A program made the position numbers and the translations under genes. This document shows, piece after piece, positions 33,001 through 48,000 of a stretch of DNA of 64,000 bases. This stretch comes from Apoda limacodes (lineage: Eukaryota; Arthropoda; Insecta; Lepidoptera; Limacodidae), in contig OX291549.1 in assembly GCA_946406115.1 (NCBI GenBank), forward strand, positions 25,753,901 to 25,817,900, in the 5' to 3' direction. Positions within the stretch are counted from its first letter, which is position 1. Every line of letters starts with the position of its first letter. The notes beneath the pieces were generated by a model. It worked only from the letters and a program-made list of their open reading frames with translations. It was not told the DNA's origin and searched no databases.

Positions 33001-36000
33001 TAACAGACAGATTTACTTTCGCTTTCAAAATATTTATTATTAAATTATATTCATGGATAGTTTGGATTGTTTAAAGTATATGTATGTAGATATGATTTTA
33101 CAAAACTATGATTATGATGGGGCTAATGCACTAGTACTATTAAATATCGGAATACGCTTCACATGGTGCGCCCCCTATGCTACAAAAAAAATAATAATTG
33201 ACATGTTTGACTTTGTTTTTAGTAGCTTACTAACTTTGTTTTTATTACCTTATAAGTGTTTCGGTACATATTGTATACTCTGTAGCTATTATTCAAAGTA
33301 TTGTATAACTACTTTAAATGGAACTTCTTGCCAGCTCTTTTAGGCAGGAATTAACATTGTATACATTGTATTGACGATTCAAAAGTGTTCTCAGAAACCT
33401 ATTTGAATAAAGTTTGATTTGATTTGTCTAAATTTTTTTAATGCTTTAAAAAGCTATTTCGTTATTATTATATTATTATATCTTTATAACTCTGAGAACC
33501 AAATGTAAGTTTTTTAATCACCGACTATCGGTAAGGGAGCTCCAGAATCGTAAGCCTCCCAAATAATAAGTTAAGCCTTTTTCCAACAGCGGCTATTGAC
33601 GTGGCGATTGCACATAAAGACCATCATTTATGGCTTGGAGCAACGGTCAAAGGAACTGATTCATTACTTTTGGTAAGTGAAGTACCGAGATTCTTAGATT
33701 GGATGATTATTACGTTACGTTATTACGTTTTAAATATTTAATAAAATAAAATTTGACTTTACCACCTGTTGTAGCTTAGTTAGGAGTGAACCTGCCTGCT
33801 GACCGAGGTCACGGGTTGATCCCCGCACAGAACATAATCGCTGTTTTGGAGATGATTTTTGAAAAAATTATATAATGTGTCATTAATAACCTACTTGCAA
33901 CTTAAATTTTAATATAGGTAGTAATAATGAAAGTGTGGCTGTACGTGTATTGTTGCCATTAACTATTTTTCTCGATTCGCGTTTCGGCCCTTGGGCATAA
34001 GAGATCCGCCATTTTTCTTAGTCGTGGGTTTTACTTTAATTAATTACTTACTTATTTGCGTTCGTTTATATTTGTGCATGCCCAGATTGTTCGCATATAT
34101 TAACCTAGCCTGGGAACTGTATTCTGAGGCAAAGTCCGACGAATTTTACAAATTCAATTGTTTTAACTGTCGAGTAAGGTGGTCTTATAGCTATTACAGC
34201 ACACACACGTATAACTTTCAACTGGATTCTTAGATAATTTATGGTCTGGTTCTGAGTCATCAAATCGGTCATATTGGTCCACTGCTGGACATAAGCCTTC
34301 TCTATGGCGCACCGATTCTCCCAGTCCTCTCCTTCCGCATCCAGCCACCACCAGCCACACTTTTAAGGACATCGTTCCACCGGGCTGGAGGGCGTCCCAC
34401 GCTTCGCCTTCCCATACGCGATCTCCACTTTAGGACACGTCTGATCCTTACTGGGTCTGACTATTATGTGAAATGAAATAATACATAATGATACAAGTGA
34501 GCTAGGCTGCTCATTACAGACGAGGTTGTGGGTGGGAGCCTAAGCTGAAGCCGAAAACGTAATTCAGCCAAGTATTTATTGAGCAGAGCTCACAAATGTT
34601 TTACGACTTTCTTCAACACACTTGAAGTATTAAAATGTTAGTTTTGATATGTTTTTAACTAACTCATTGATTTATTTTTCCAAAACTTAAGTTCATAGGC
34701 TCTCTTCTTGCTAAAAAAAGTGTAAATTTGCACTTGGTCGGTAATTGTCATTATCGCAAAAGTGCGTAATGGACGCTATTAAGATAATAAAAAGGACGCA
34801 GTTTTATAAACAAATGTGTTGTACAATATGTTTATACAACATAAATAAATTAAAAAACGACGTGTAGATGATTATTTGTCTTTTGCAGGCTTGTGCGCCA
34901 CTTTCTGTACAGCGAGCCAAATGTGCAAAGACTGGTTAGTATTATATTTTTTTGCCTCAACCATTCTACGCCCCACCACAAGGGCACAGGCCTCTAATTG
35001 GAGAATCATCCAACGCGCTAGCCCAGTGCAAATTTGCCGGACGTTTGACGTTTCTCAACTGTCAGTTTTTACAAACCACACGGCCATCCAGGCGATAAGG
35101 TTGGAAATACCTTTCATCCATATAAAATTGATTATATTGCTGCCCAAAGTTGTACAAAATATTGAGAAATAGATAAATTTGTTCACTTTCAATTGTTATA
35201 TGTGACAATAAAAAACAAGAATTCTGGTAAATAATTTATACAAACAAATAAAAAAACTGGCACTCCTTTCTTCTAGTCTTTAATTTTATTTGAAATCTAT
35301 AAAAATTTTTTGCATGAAGTATGTATTAAAAATAAAACTAATTTGTAAACTGACCACCTCCTGTAGAGAATGATTACTTTATTGTGTTATTTTAGGCTCA
35401 AACTACGCCACTTATGGTGAATGCTTTCAGTACTTACCAGAGGCAGAAGACTTTCAGCTGAAGAAATTGGACCAAATATCGGATTCAGCTCGTGCCAAGA
35501 AAAACCTCAGTATTGGTGAGTGCCTTTGGATCGTTAAATCTATTGAAAATAAAAATAATGCATTATAAATGAAAATCCATTTTTTTAGCACACAGTATTT
35601 GGCTTTCGTTACTAGTGAAAAACATCGAGTTTAATGGTTTACTATTTGGTCACCGAAAAAACTAGATGACTTAGTCACGTTTAGTATTAGTATATTAGTA
35701 CACACCTAGGAATAATCTACTATTTTATGTTGTCCTAAATCAACATATCGCTAGTGGGCCAAATTTATGCTTACGAAAACATAAATAAAGCGCTGAGAGC
35801 GCTAATATTGGGTAGATTTTGTTGTACATAGATTCTATGGCCGCATGCGATAGCCAGGTCATTTAATTAATTTAACAAGAATATACGTAAAAAATTTTTT
35901 CACTAACAAGCTATCACCAGACCCTGGTTATCGTTGGTCCTATGGCCACCTTCCGTCTCCATCATCAGACCAGCTCTATGACATCATTATATTGTATATG

Positions 36001-39000
36001 CAACTGACTGTACCTTAGTAAGCGAGCGCTCAACCTGTCAGAATGAAATTCAAGTTTGGTTTTATTCACTAACCACCACACTTTATGGATAAGGGTAGTA
36101 TATCGCAATGATATGAATATAAATAACATACTCGTATCATCGAACTCTCGTTTACTCTCGCACACTCGCTCGTCGAACCGATAACCGATGGGGAAGGAGT
36201 CTCGAGTGGCGACCATGAATCGGAAGACGCAGCGTAGGTCGGCCTCCTATCAGGTGGTCCGACGATATGGTCAGAGCCGCAGGAATCGGATGGGTGCGGG
36301 CGGCTCAGGACCGGCCTTTGAGGAGACATATGGGGAAGGCCTACGTTCAGCAGTGGACGTCTTTCCGCTGAAACGAACGAAGGAACTCGTATCATTGCGA
36401 TATACTAACCTGTATGAGATACGACTATGTTATTTATATTGATCTTATACGCGTCAAGGGATTAACGATTTCACTGATATTGACCTTAAATTTTATTTTT
36501 GACTGCTTCAGAAAATTGCATGGATTCCTTTGGGTGGAGCGCAGATATATCATACTCCAGAAAAAAAGTCGTTGTCGGCGGTCCCGCTATGGCTACAGGT
36601 TGGTGTATTTTATTGTGTAGTAGATATGATTATATATAGATCGATTATGAGAATTTGTGGTTTACAATCTCGAGAACAGCGGGGTGAATCGAGAAGTTCG
36701 ATTTCAATTCTAATGTATGTAATGTTTTGGAAAGCTGTAGTTTACTTCACCAAAGAACTTAAGATCTAACTACAATGTAAGTATATATTTTTTTTACTTA
36801 TTGCCATACGATTGCAACAACATGCAGATGACAGTACTGGAGACGCTTATCACACGGTTTGTGCAAACATCCCTCGTTCCGCTGTGGAGGAAAACCGCGG
36901 AGAACTTGTGTCTCAAATCGAGACCACACTGTCCAAGGTCTCTGACTGGGGACGGGTAAACTTGGTCCGTTTCAACCCTACAAAGATACAAGTCTGCACG
37001 TTTACCGCTAAGAAAACCTCATTCACTGTGGTCCCACGATTCCAGACCACTCTCTTCTCAATCTCCAAGAGCTTTGGGATCCTTGGCGTTGACATCTCCA
37101 GCGATGTTTAGTTCCGAGGTCATCTGCAGGACAAGGTGAAGCTGGCGTCAAAAAAACTTGGTGTACTTATAGAGCGAAGCAGTAGGTACTTCACGTCGGG
37201 GCAAAGGTTGTTACTTTACAAGTCGCAAGTTCGGCCCCATATGAAGTACTGCTGCCATCTCTGGGCGGGTCTACCCGGATACCAGCTTGCCCTTTTGGAC
37301 TCGGTTCAACGACGAGCTGTGAGAAATGTCGACGATCCCAAACTCACTTGCCGTATCAAACCCTTAAGTCTGAGGAGAGACTTTGCCTCTCTGTGTAACA
37401 TACCGCTTGTACAATGGGATGTGTTCTGAGAAATTGTTCGAAATGATGCCTACGTCTACTTTCTACCATCGCACTGCTCGCCATCGTCAGGGAATTCAGT
37501 CCCACACTCTACAACCGAAATTGTCGTGTACAGTACAGTTTCAGAGAAACTTCCTCCCGCGAACGCTTGGGTTGTGGAATGAGCTCCCTGCCAAGGTTTT
37601 CTCTAAGGACTACAGTATTCAAGAAAGAAGTTATTGGATTTTTGAAGGGTCGGCAACGCGCGAGTGTTACCCCTGGTGTTACAAGTATCCATAGGCCACG
37701 GTAACCGCTTACCATTAGGCGGACCGTGTGCTTTTTTGCCACCTTAGTGGTATAAAAATATATTAGGATGTGATGGCTTTGAACGGAGATGGGAGAGAGT
37801 ACTTAAATAACGTTATTTTACTGCCCTGACCCCATTATGATTTTTCTAAAAAAAAAAAAAATAATAGCCTGCTTACTACATTTTTACTGTGGCATAATGC
37901 TACTGTACCTAGTGCTTTTTATAATACCACTCTTTTGTGAATAACTCACGATGACAATGACCGTTCAATCAGCAGTTTCCTAGTCTGTGAAGTAAAAAGC
38001 AAATAATATGTTTTATAACCTGCATTGTGAACCCAAAATCCGTGCAATAAGAGAAATTTCATAAGAATGTGAGTAAAACATGTATTAAAACTTAAATTAA
38101 GCGTAGGTACCCTAAAAAAATTTAAAAGTTTTATTTAACTACTTCGTCTGCCTAATTAATATCTCAAATGAATAAAACTCATGCCAAATTACAGCTTACT
38201 ATTACTGATGGTCTCTGAGCTAAGCCACGGAAAAACGGACGAACGGACATGGCGACACTAAAAGGTTTTCTTGTTAACTACATAAACCTTAAAAAATAAG
38301 TAATTTCAGCAGCAAAGATATGAATTTAACACCTCTATAGGTATTGAAAACGGTGTTATATGCCAAACTGAGCTTTCTTACAAAAAGTACTTAAAAACGT
38401 AGGTACTAATATGATTTGTCGTGTCTGCGTGATGCAGACATTCAAAAGGCACATAAACTTTTTAAGCCAAAAAGTGTTATCATATCAATGTTCCATTTTG
38501 TCGGGAGGTTTGATGCTATTGATAAATAAAGGGGTTCATTATATTTATAAGTAAATTCGTGGGTTTCGAGAGTTAAGTCATACTTCGATATATTTTTCTC
38601 TCGAATTCCAGAGTCCGAATAGCTTTAGACTGTTCCCAATTACCTCCCTGGATTAATTTTTAAATCTTTCTATTCTTAGCATCCTTGGCAAAACAGGCAC
38701 ACGCCCCAAATAAAAACGCTAAGTCTTTTTTTTAATATTTTAATAGCATCCACTACGCACTTGTGCGGTAATGAGAGCCTAGCTCACGAGTATCATAATA
38801 ATACTATTGCAGCGTGATTAAAAAAAAAATCCGAATTTATAATGCTAATGAACAAAAAATAAAATATATGTGATGAAATTGTTTTAAGAGTTTATCACTT
38901 CAAGGTCGAGCTATGATCTACGCCTCAACCGATAGTATGCCGGTACAAATCCAGGATTGCGACTATCTAAAAGACACAGCAAAAGTCAGTTATAATTTTG

Positions 39001-42000
39001 GTAAGTGTATTAGTTATTTTATAATTATTTTAAAGTGGCGATATTTGTTATAAATGTCCCAGAAGTAAGCTAGTCGCCACTATTTATCAGAAATCACACC
39101 TAGCATACATTTTAGAGCATTTTTAGAGCTTTTCAGCAGTAATTTCGTGCTATTGCAGGGTTAAAAGAAAAGTCGGAAAACCGAGAAAAACGATCTAACA
39201 AGCCTACTTCTCAGAAGTAAGCATAATAGTCCTAAATTATCTACTCATAGTATTGAGACTAGTCACTAAATTTCAAGCTTTCACTTGGTATTTTCGAGAT
39301 CGTCCAAAAATGCGTGGTTTTCCAGAAATCAGAAATAAACTGATTTCTAGTCTTAAGCGAGCACAACAAAATCGAAACCACTACACTGACAACTTCGAGA
39401 TTGGTCTCAGACTACTACCACTTTCCGTGCAACATTCCATCTCTACTGCTAGCGACCACTCGTTTCATGTCGAACGCTAGCGTACGACATAATCTATACA
39501 TATAAAATGCTTTGTCCTGAATGACTGATGGATCAACGCGCAGCCTAAACCGCTAACCGTAGAGACCTGATACTTGGAGGGTGTGTTCTTTGTACGACGT
39601 AGGCATCCGATAAAAAGGATTTTGCGAAATTCTACTCCTAAGGGGGTGAAAAACGGGGGGAAAGTTTGTATGGGACAACGTGATTCCTTAGTCTAATCTA
39701 CTTCAAATTTTGCATAAACCATTTTAACAGAATTGATGGAAGACGTGTTACGTATTTTATTTAAATTCATCCCCTAACGGGGTTTAAAAAGGGGTAGAAA
39801 GTTATTTGGTGGTTATTTGCTTCGAAGTTGAAATCAATACTTCTTAGTGCTTTTGTTTTAAATTACATTATATTTTGACACATGTTTGAAAACATAACCA
39901 AATACTCTTTAAAATTACATTATATTTTGACACATGTTTGGAAAACATAACCAAATACTCTTTAAAAATGGAATGTCTCCAAATCTCCGTACTATATTAG
40001 TAACTCATTTGAAGGTTTCTAAGCCTTTTTAGGTGTTTGATTTTTTGTGTATAATAATACTTATAGTTTTCTTTTTGTACCTACTCGTATCTAGAGTAAT
40101 ATTATAAATTTAAAGATTTGGTTCGTTCGTTTGTTTGAACACGTTAATCTCACGAACTAGTGTTAGATAGTCCATTTGTCGAGGAAGGCTATAAACTATA
40201 TATCATCAAGCTAAAAGAAATAGGACCCGAGCACCAATAAAGAATGTTTCAAAATCGGGGGATTATTTTCTTTTTGCGAGTTTCCGCTGCGTGCGCTGTG
40301 TACACGGTTAAAGGTTTGCAACAATCATTTATGACAGAATTTTTTCCCTTTAAAAGTTCTAAAAAAAACTCCCGCGACAGCATAGGTCCATTTTTTTAAG
40401 GTTGGCTCACTATTAGCTTTTTATGCATTATTTGCGAAGGTGTTTTTATAAACATGATATTCTTATCTAAATAAATACGTTATTCATTACAAGTTTTTAA
40501 TTTAAAACAAAATTGCCCTGTACATCATTCGATTTCAATGAATATCTTAGGAGATATCGCAGTTTTAAAATAACGTGGCAGCAAAATAATGATTAAGTAC
40601 TGCGCGCGCATTTATGATGTGCAAGGCCGGCGGGAAGTCATGAGGGGAAAGGGTGGTATGTATTAATTGAAAATATCTTCACCTTCTACGTAAACAGAGT
40701 CGCGGGTTAACGTAAGCGTAAGCCCAAAGCAACTTTTACTGACTGACTGATCTATCAACGCACAGCTCCAATCACGGATCGAGCTGAAATTTAACACACA
40801 TATAGTTATTATGATGTAGGCGTGCGCTTAGAAAGGATTTTCCAAAACTCACCCCCTAAACGGAGGTTCAAAGTTTGTATGAAGCACCTAGATCGCGAGG
40901 TTCATCCATTAGTTAATTAATGTTTAGTAGTTATTTATTTATTATTTTTGAAAAAGAGAAAGAGAGAGAGGGAGAGTAAGAGATGAAGAGAGAGAGAGAA
41001 TGAGAGAGAGAGAACGTCAAGTGTGAATAAGTTTTTATTCTATAATTAAGGAGTTGCCGTAAGAATCCTACGCCGATAACCAAATTTAGGGCGGGCGAAG
41101 CCGCTGGCAAAAGCTAGTATGCCTATATAGTGATTCTAAAAATACGAAAAACTATTTGCAAACGATATCTGTCATTGTTTTTCGACATATCTAGTTCAAA
41201 CTAGTCGATCTATCGACTTAAACAGTTACCGCGATTAACCAGTCATGAGTAAATCGATTAAATATATATCGAATTCGAAATTATCTTTATCAGCACGAGA
41301 ATCAGGCCCCAGGACTGTACGGACAGCAATGTTCAAGCAGTTTCAATCTTGTCACATACGAGGCATATAATATACTTCTTAGTCTGCGAGATTTGAATAT
41401 AAATATTTATAGCATCTGCGAGGTACCACACACGGGACATATTCGACGTATGTCATAGCCAATGAAAACCAAACATTCTGTTATGCAGGGGCGTTTTTTG
41501 AATTTGGCTTGAAATTTTGCATGTTTTGTGTACGTCTAAAAGTGTATGGGTATATGCTGTTTTTTATCCTATATTATCCTTTTTTTAAATATGTGCATTC
41601 TTGAAATGGCTTAATATTTTAATGTTTTCTTTTATAATATTTCGGATGACAGCTTTCAAACTAGAAAGTGTTTATATCTCCGTAACTATTAATCGTAAAC
41701 TAGTAGTTTTGATAGATTTCATTAAGATCTTTATTTCCAATGGCAGATGTCAAACTGTAGACAAGTAGTTTATTATCTCATGGAGATCTTCATTTCGGAT
41801 GACAGTTGCCAAACTAAAAATGACTATGTCTCCGTAACTATTGATCGTAGGCTAGTAGTTTCTCTACAGAAATAATAGACCTCATCAAGGTCTTTATTTA
41901 GATGACATCTGTCTAACAATAAACGCCTATATCTCTGTAATTGTTAATCGTAGACTAGTTAATTCTTTTCAGAAATTATATATCCCATGAAGATCTTTCT

Positions 42001-45000
42001 ACAGACAACAGTTGTCAAACTAAAAAGGGGTATATCTCCATAACTATTGATCGTAGACTAGTAGTTTCTTTACCGAAATGACAGGTCTCATCAAGATCTT
42101 TATTTCGGATGACAGCTGCCGAATTGGAAAGGTCTAAATCTTTGTAACTATTGATCGTAGATTAGAAGCCTCTTTACATAAATGATAGATCCCAAGTTCT
42201 TTCTCTTTGGATAACAGTGTGTGGAGCCCCGGAAAAAATATTAAAATAAAAATATAATTGATTATATAATTGGTAATAATTAAAAAATGCCAAACCAAAA
42301 TCTGTTAGAAATTGAGTTTTATGAATCAAAAAAAATAAACTGAGTATTAATTCTTAATCATGAAAAAATAGTTGATTAATTTGTTCGCACCCCGGCGTTA
42401 AATATGAAAACGTAGACGGCCCTGTATTTGCCAATTAATACATCAACCTGTATTTATTTGCGAAAAACTGATACAGACCCTGGCAATATCGCTTAACAGA
42501 CGCGGATGCTGAAAGATGAAATGTATATTATCCGCCTCATGTGTGCACATCCATTGATTTATATGGTGTGTGATATTTGAAGATATACGCCGTTACCGCG
42601 GTGTAATATATATTTCTGATAGTATCTGGATCGTATGTGACAACCTTTATGATAGAGAAAATTCCAATTACAGAGTCTTGTATTTGGACGAATATCACTC
42701 TCTGTTAATCTAGATTTTTGCGACTGAATACGTAGTAAGCTCATAATTAACAACCAAATGTTGTTCGTGTTTTCAAGGGCATATCAAAATAATATAACTA
42801 GATTTCATCGGCCGGGACGATACTTTTTCCGTACTAGTAGTTAACAGTCCCATTTTCATTCATACTCTTTTAACATTTTATTTAACCTTTTGTTCCTTTT
42901 TTTAAGTTAAAGTGTAAGTATTTATTGTTATTAAGCATATAGCACAATATGTTAAAAATGCTTGGCGCATTAATCTGCAGTATCTCTACTATCTGCCTTG
43001 TTGTTCTTAAGTTGTTCTACTTTCTTCTTTTTTCTACTTTCACAATATCTCTAGTGTAAACGTCCGTGGGATGTCCTGAACAATGACGTTTCTTCTCCAA
43101 GGATTATAGAATGGGGAACTTCAAGAAAGGAGTAATAACATTTTCGGCAACGCGTGATTTATGTCCTAGGTGTTGCAATCGTCCATAGGCTGCAGTGAAC
43201 GCTCAGCATTAGGTAGACCGTTAGCTTAAGCTTTAGTTACTTGTAAAAAATTGGTATTTTAGTACTCATGCAATGCTATTTCGTTATTCGTTTTGCTTGT
43301 AAAGAAAAACATATTAAAAATTATCTTTATTTCGCTACAGCACCTAGTGGCATATTATGAGATTGACGCATTTTGAGGGTGCGAAATTTTTATAGTTATA
43401 GATATAAAGTGCACTGTATCACAGCTTACGTATAAGTACGTACGTTCGTACAACGTAAACTGAATTTTGTATATAGGAAAAATCTAATTCGGTTTCACCG
43501 ACTATAAGTACAGAGTCAATAGTGATACGTGATAGTAAATTTATTTAGTAGTGTAAAGCAGTTTGTATAAAAAAATGATTGTTTTTTTTCATACACTTGT
43601 AAAAGTGGCGTGGCATTGGGCGCGGAGTTGTGCCAAAAAATTAAAAAAATACTTAGACCACCGAGAAAATAAAAAAAAAAAATTCAAAGCAATTTCTATA
43701 AAGGAACTATTAGATTATAGAAATTGTGTGTTTCTACTGTCACAATATGATAAGTGTAACTTTCTAGTATCAATATACTCATCTACCAAAAGTTAAAAAA
43801 AAATGCTGTATTACAGAACTTATCTACCGACATTGATGATAGAATTGTTCATTTTTCAGGGTACAGCGTGGCGTACGGAAACTTTATGAATGAAGCTTTG
43901 GTAGAGTTTACAGCAATTAGTACACCCTACGGTGAAAAAGGAGTTGGGAAGGTAAGATTTTCAGGGTTCCATAGCCAAAAGGCTAAGGCTAAGGTCGGTG
44001 GTGGCCCAGGGGTTTCGATTCCACCTTGTGTCCTGAGTGGCGGAGATTCAAACCCGGTGTGTTACTAATGAGTCATCTTTGTGATTTCTATTCACACCAC
44101 TGGCTTTTGGTACAGGGAAACCTCGTGAGGAAACCTGCATACGTCAGAAAAAAAAGACGAATGAGAAGTCCACAATCCACACTGGGCCCAAGTGTTGACA
44201 ATGGCCCATATCACCCTCGGTAAGGGGTAGGCCGTGCCCCAACAGTGGGGACGTAATGAGGCTGATGAGGATAGCCGAAAGGCAAAAACAAAAATCCAAC
44301 AGTTTGGCTATTCCTTCGTGCATCCGTTTGACATACCGTCGCACCACCGCAGTGGGATGAGCCAGCAGTTTGAAAACCGCCATACTGTTTTTACCCGACT
44401 ACATTGGGAGGGTTATACATTCAGCAGTTTATATATGTATGTTTATCTGTTCCCGTGTAGCTTCTATGCAACTTACCATATTTTAACAAATGAGATGGCC
44501 TCAACTTAGTTTTTCTGTGCGTTATTTTTTCAAAAAAACGTCATGTCGTCTTCGATATCATATGGGGTAATATGGTAGTATTATCTATACAATTTTATTT
44601 TCAGGTTCTTTTACATCCTAGTGTTAATCTACAGGAAAGTCAAGTTTTGGATCCAGACAATCAAGTAGGCTCCTTGTTTGGTGGTTCATTGTGTGCCGCG
44701 AAATTGAATCCAACAAGCAATCGCGCCCACCTACTTGTTGGGGCACCTGCGTTCGCTGTCAAAGATACGACTGAAAGGAAATTGGCCTACAATTGTGGCG
44801 CAGTATATATCTTTGCATCCTTTGGAAGGGTATGTCAGATGTTGTTTTATTGCTCCCTTAAATGATGCTCAAAAAAACTGTTAGGCTTTCGGCCTTCTCA
44901 TGCTTGCGTCAATAAAGGATAATACTTTGAAACAGTATAATTGCTATTTTAAACAATGGTATTCATTAATTCATTCATAATTTATTTTGTCAAAGGAAAC

Positions 45001-48000
45001 ATCTCGATATTTTTAAAGTTACTGTAGTTTATGTGGTGGATTTTCTTTTTATGACACTTTTAATTCTAGGCAAAAAATATGAGGCTATCAATGACGCAAA
45101 AGCGACACTATCTCTGATTTTGAATTCTGTTATTATCAATTACAGTTAGAAAAACCGCTTTATGACAGGCGTTTACACACTTAGAACCCCAACTCCGCAA
45201 TAAAATTATACCCATCAATTGTTTTAGATTACTTAAGTAATTGGTACCCAAACGAAAATATTTCATTATAATTTTAGACTAAAAAATTGACGATTCTAGC
45301 TCTGGTCACAGAACATCATTTGCAAACTCTTTCGTTGATTAGACTAGGTGATATCCATAAATCTGATCAAAGGTTTATTAATAATTTAACCGACCCAGTT
45401 AAGACCTCCGCTGTAAATCGCTCGCAGCCTACATTGTATTTACCTTATTAAATTGAACATTCTGCCATTTGCCCAGTAAGTTTCCTAAAAAGTTATTTAA
45501 CGCTATCAGTGACAAAAAGTTCAAGTCATTGTGATTTTGTGTTAATTCGTTTTAAGAAACCTTTCAATAAGGTGTGATAGCCTGTAAGTCAACGGATCAA
45601 GACAACCCTGGCAGAGAGTGGGATAAACACGAGACATACATCGACTTCTGCAGACAGCAGGCTGTGAGTTAGTGTAGATCTCATTAAAAGAACCGCTGGA
45701 TGGTCAGGAAACTCACAGATTTTCGCACTATTTTATAATCGAAATGTGGCTGTGGACTCTAATGAGGCATTTGTCCGCTCTTTTTGTTCGGGGTACGCCA
45801 ACATAATCATTTAACAATAAAATCATTACTTACTTAAGAGTATGTTTTGAGCTCACAATACATTGTGTCCATTACTTCGTATAGTGTATATTCGTTTATC
45901 CACCTTTTGCCTGTGCTATTTCGTGATACTCTAAACATCCTACAAGTAAATTAAACGGGCGAATCACTGAAGTTTAATAGAAAATCAAACGAACTGACCT
46001 GTAAGTGACGTTCGATGAATAATAAACGATGTGATGTCGTCATCGATGAGATTACAACCCACCCGTCGCAAACCAGACCTTGTCTATGTCTTGCCCTTAA
46101 CCTATAGAGTTTAGACCATGAAATAGCACAGAGCACACATAGCCTGTATGGGGTAAACGTGTATACAATACCCCAAGTTAGATAACATTTTTTGTTCTCA
46201 AATGTTGCTCTTAAATGGTGTACGATGGTAGCACCAGCGCGTGCTATTACAAGTAAATTTAAGTGTAATTTCTCGGGCGAATCATATCGTTTAATAGTCA
46301 TCGAACGTCACTTACAGGTAAGTTCGTTTGACTTTCTATTTTAGGTCACTTGGTGTTGTATACACGTGATTTTCCGCGTCAAAATTAAAACCAGTTTGAT
46401 TAAAACACAACCACCAACAGTTGCGACGTTGCACGTCCGTGCGCGTTACCCGTTAAGACAGCTTCATCCGAAATGCTGTGTTTGAGTTAAATTTTGTGTC
46501 AGTTGAACAACAAAAGTTGTGTCGTATTGCGATAGCTAATTAGGACGTAGCGTGATTTGTAGAACGAATTTCGTACTGGTAGGGCGCACCATTTTCCTAT
46601 AAAAACACGTAAGGTCACGTGATTGCATGTGTGCGTGTAGCATAAAAATAAATGTGCTAAAATGTAACACGGCGGTATAAACTACAAGAATCGTTTTCTA
46701 ATGCGACGCAAAAAAAGACGTAGCAAGGAATTTGTTCTTATATAGGACATTCTCATGTTACGGTTACACTAACGGGATATGGCATTGGTTATGGCGATAA
46801 ATTAAGACAACACCTAGGTAGCCCTAATTCTACATAAATTCTACAATGCCAATCAATAATGCATACATCGGTAAGCCATAGCTCCGGTGGCGGTCCGTTT
46901 TCTCACATCAAACTAAATCACAGAGTACATTGTTATATACTAACTAAATTACCATGGTATTTACTGCGTGTGCGGCCACACGGTGGTGCGTTTAGTTCGT
47001 AACATGAGCCTCGCGGAAGTGCACATGTCGGAAATGGAATGGTCAAATGAACAAGTGCTCGAGTTTTTGTAACTATTGCAAGCCAAACCATGTTTATGGG
47101 ATACTCGGAAAACAAATCACAGGTTCAGCTTTGTTGAAATGTAAAAGATTTATGTAATAATAGTTTATACTCATAAACCTCAACACCGCCACAGCTTCAA
47201 CCGCCTATACCTTGTCATATCTAGGTAAACACTAGAGTTACCAAACCATTTCCTGCTGCAATTTAGGCGATAATTCAATGCCATAATCAGTGCGTTAACA
47301 GGCGGTAGACTATGTGTGTAGGGCGTTCTACCGAAACAGGTATGAATTTTTAAAGGACGTTAAAGCCATCTATTGTTAAGCAGCTTTAGTGTTGCTTAAC
47401 AGCGCCATCGATCGATTTTGCTCACTGAATTTGGACAGCAAAACTATCTTTTTCGTGCTGGTGAGGTGAAAATAATATTTAGTCTTCTACTGCACAAATG
47501 CAGCCTGGAGGTCAACCGCGAACAACTTCCCGTATTTTATTCGAGGGAAGATAAACATACATGGCACCGAGTTCCCCGCTGCGTTTACTGCTACGCAGAG
47601 AGTTACAAGAGTCCCTTTCTCTGCTGATGTAATGGAACCAACTTGTTTAGATCCTTTTGGAGCTTAATTATTTTTAGGTTTATGTAAGTATCGTGGTCTC
47701 ACTCGTTTCGCCTACATTCCATACGCGTGACGAAGAAAATTTATATCTATCCAACCGATACCGACTGGTTGCGTGCAAGAAATGCTGCTAGCCAATCGGA
47801 CGCTGTTTCTTTTTTGTCAAGACACGATTGCGGCATCATAATGTTGTGCGTAAGTGCACAAGAAAATGCCAGTTGCTTGACATCCTTTGGCGTTAATCTG
47901 TAGTAAATTTGGCTTTATTTTATTAACTAACTCATCAAAACGGCCTCTTGCTCGTGGTGGAAAACTTGTTTATTCTTCTGGTAGCCAACTGTGAGAGATT

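Larger units (their letters stand above)
39001..43859 (+). other. Integrin intron 8
   Basis: Holds Helitron-like sequence (39485-39800 and 40720-41118), a near-identical direct repeat around 39865-39960 (TACATTATATTTTGACACAT twice), a GA-rich microsatellite (40950-41016), the inverted satellite array (41640-42220) and a decayed jockey tail (43075-43225). A lysine-rich open frame at 43563-43796 lacks support. Confidence 0.65.

Noticed and set aside
35965..36442. Overlapping open frames on both strands in integrin intron 6
   Set aside because: They lie on a LINE 3-prime fragment and on repeat-derived sequence.
43563..43796. 77-codon lysine-rich open frame in integrin intron 8
   Set aside because: Low-complexity AAA codons from poly(A)-like runs explain it; no splice or homology support.
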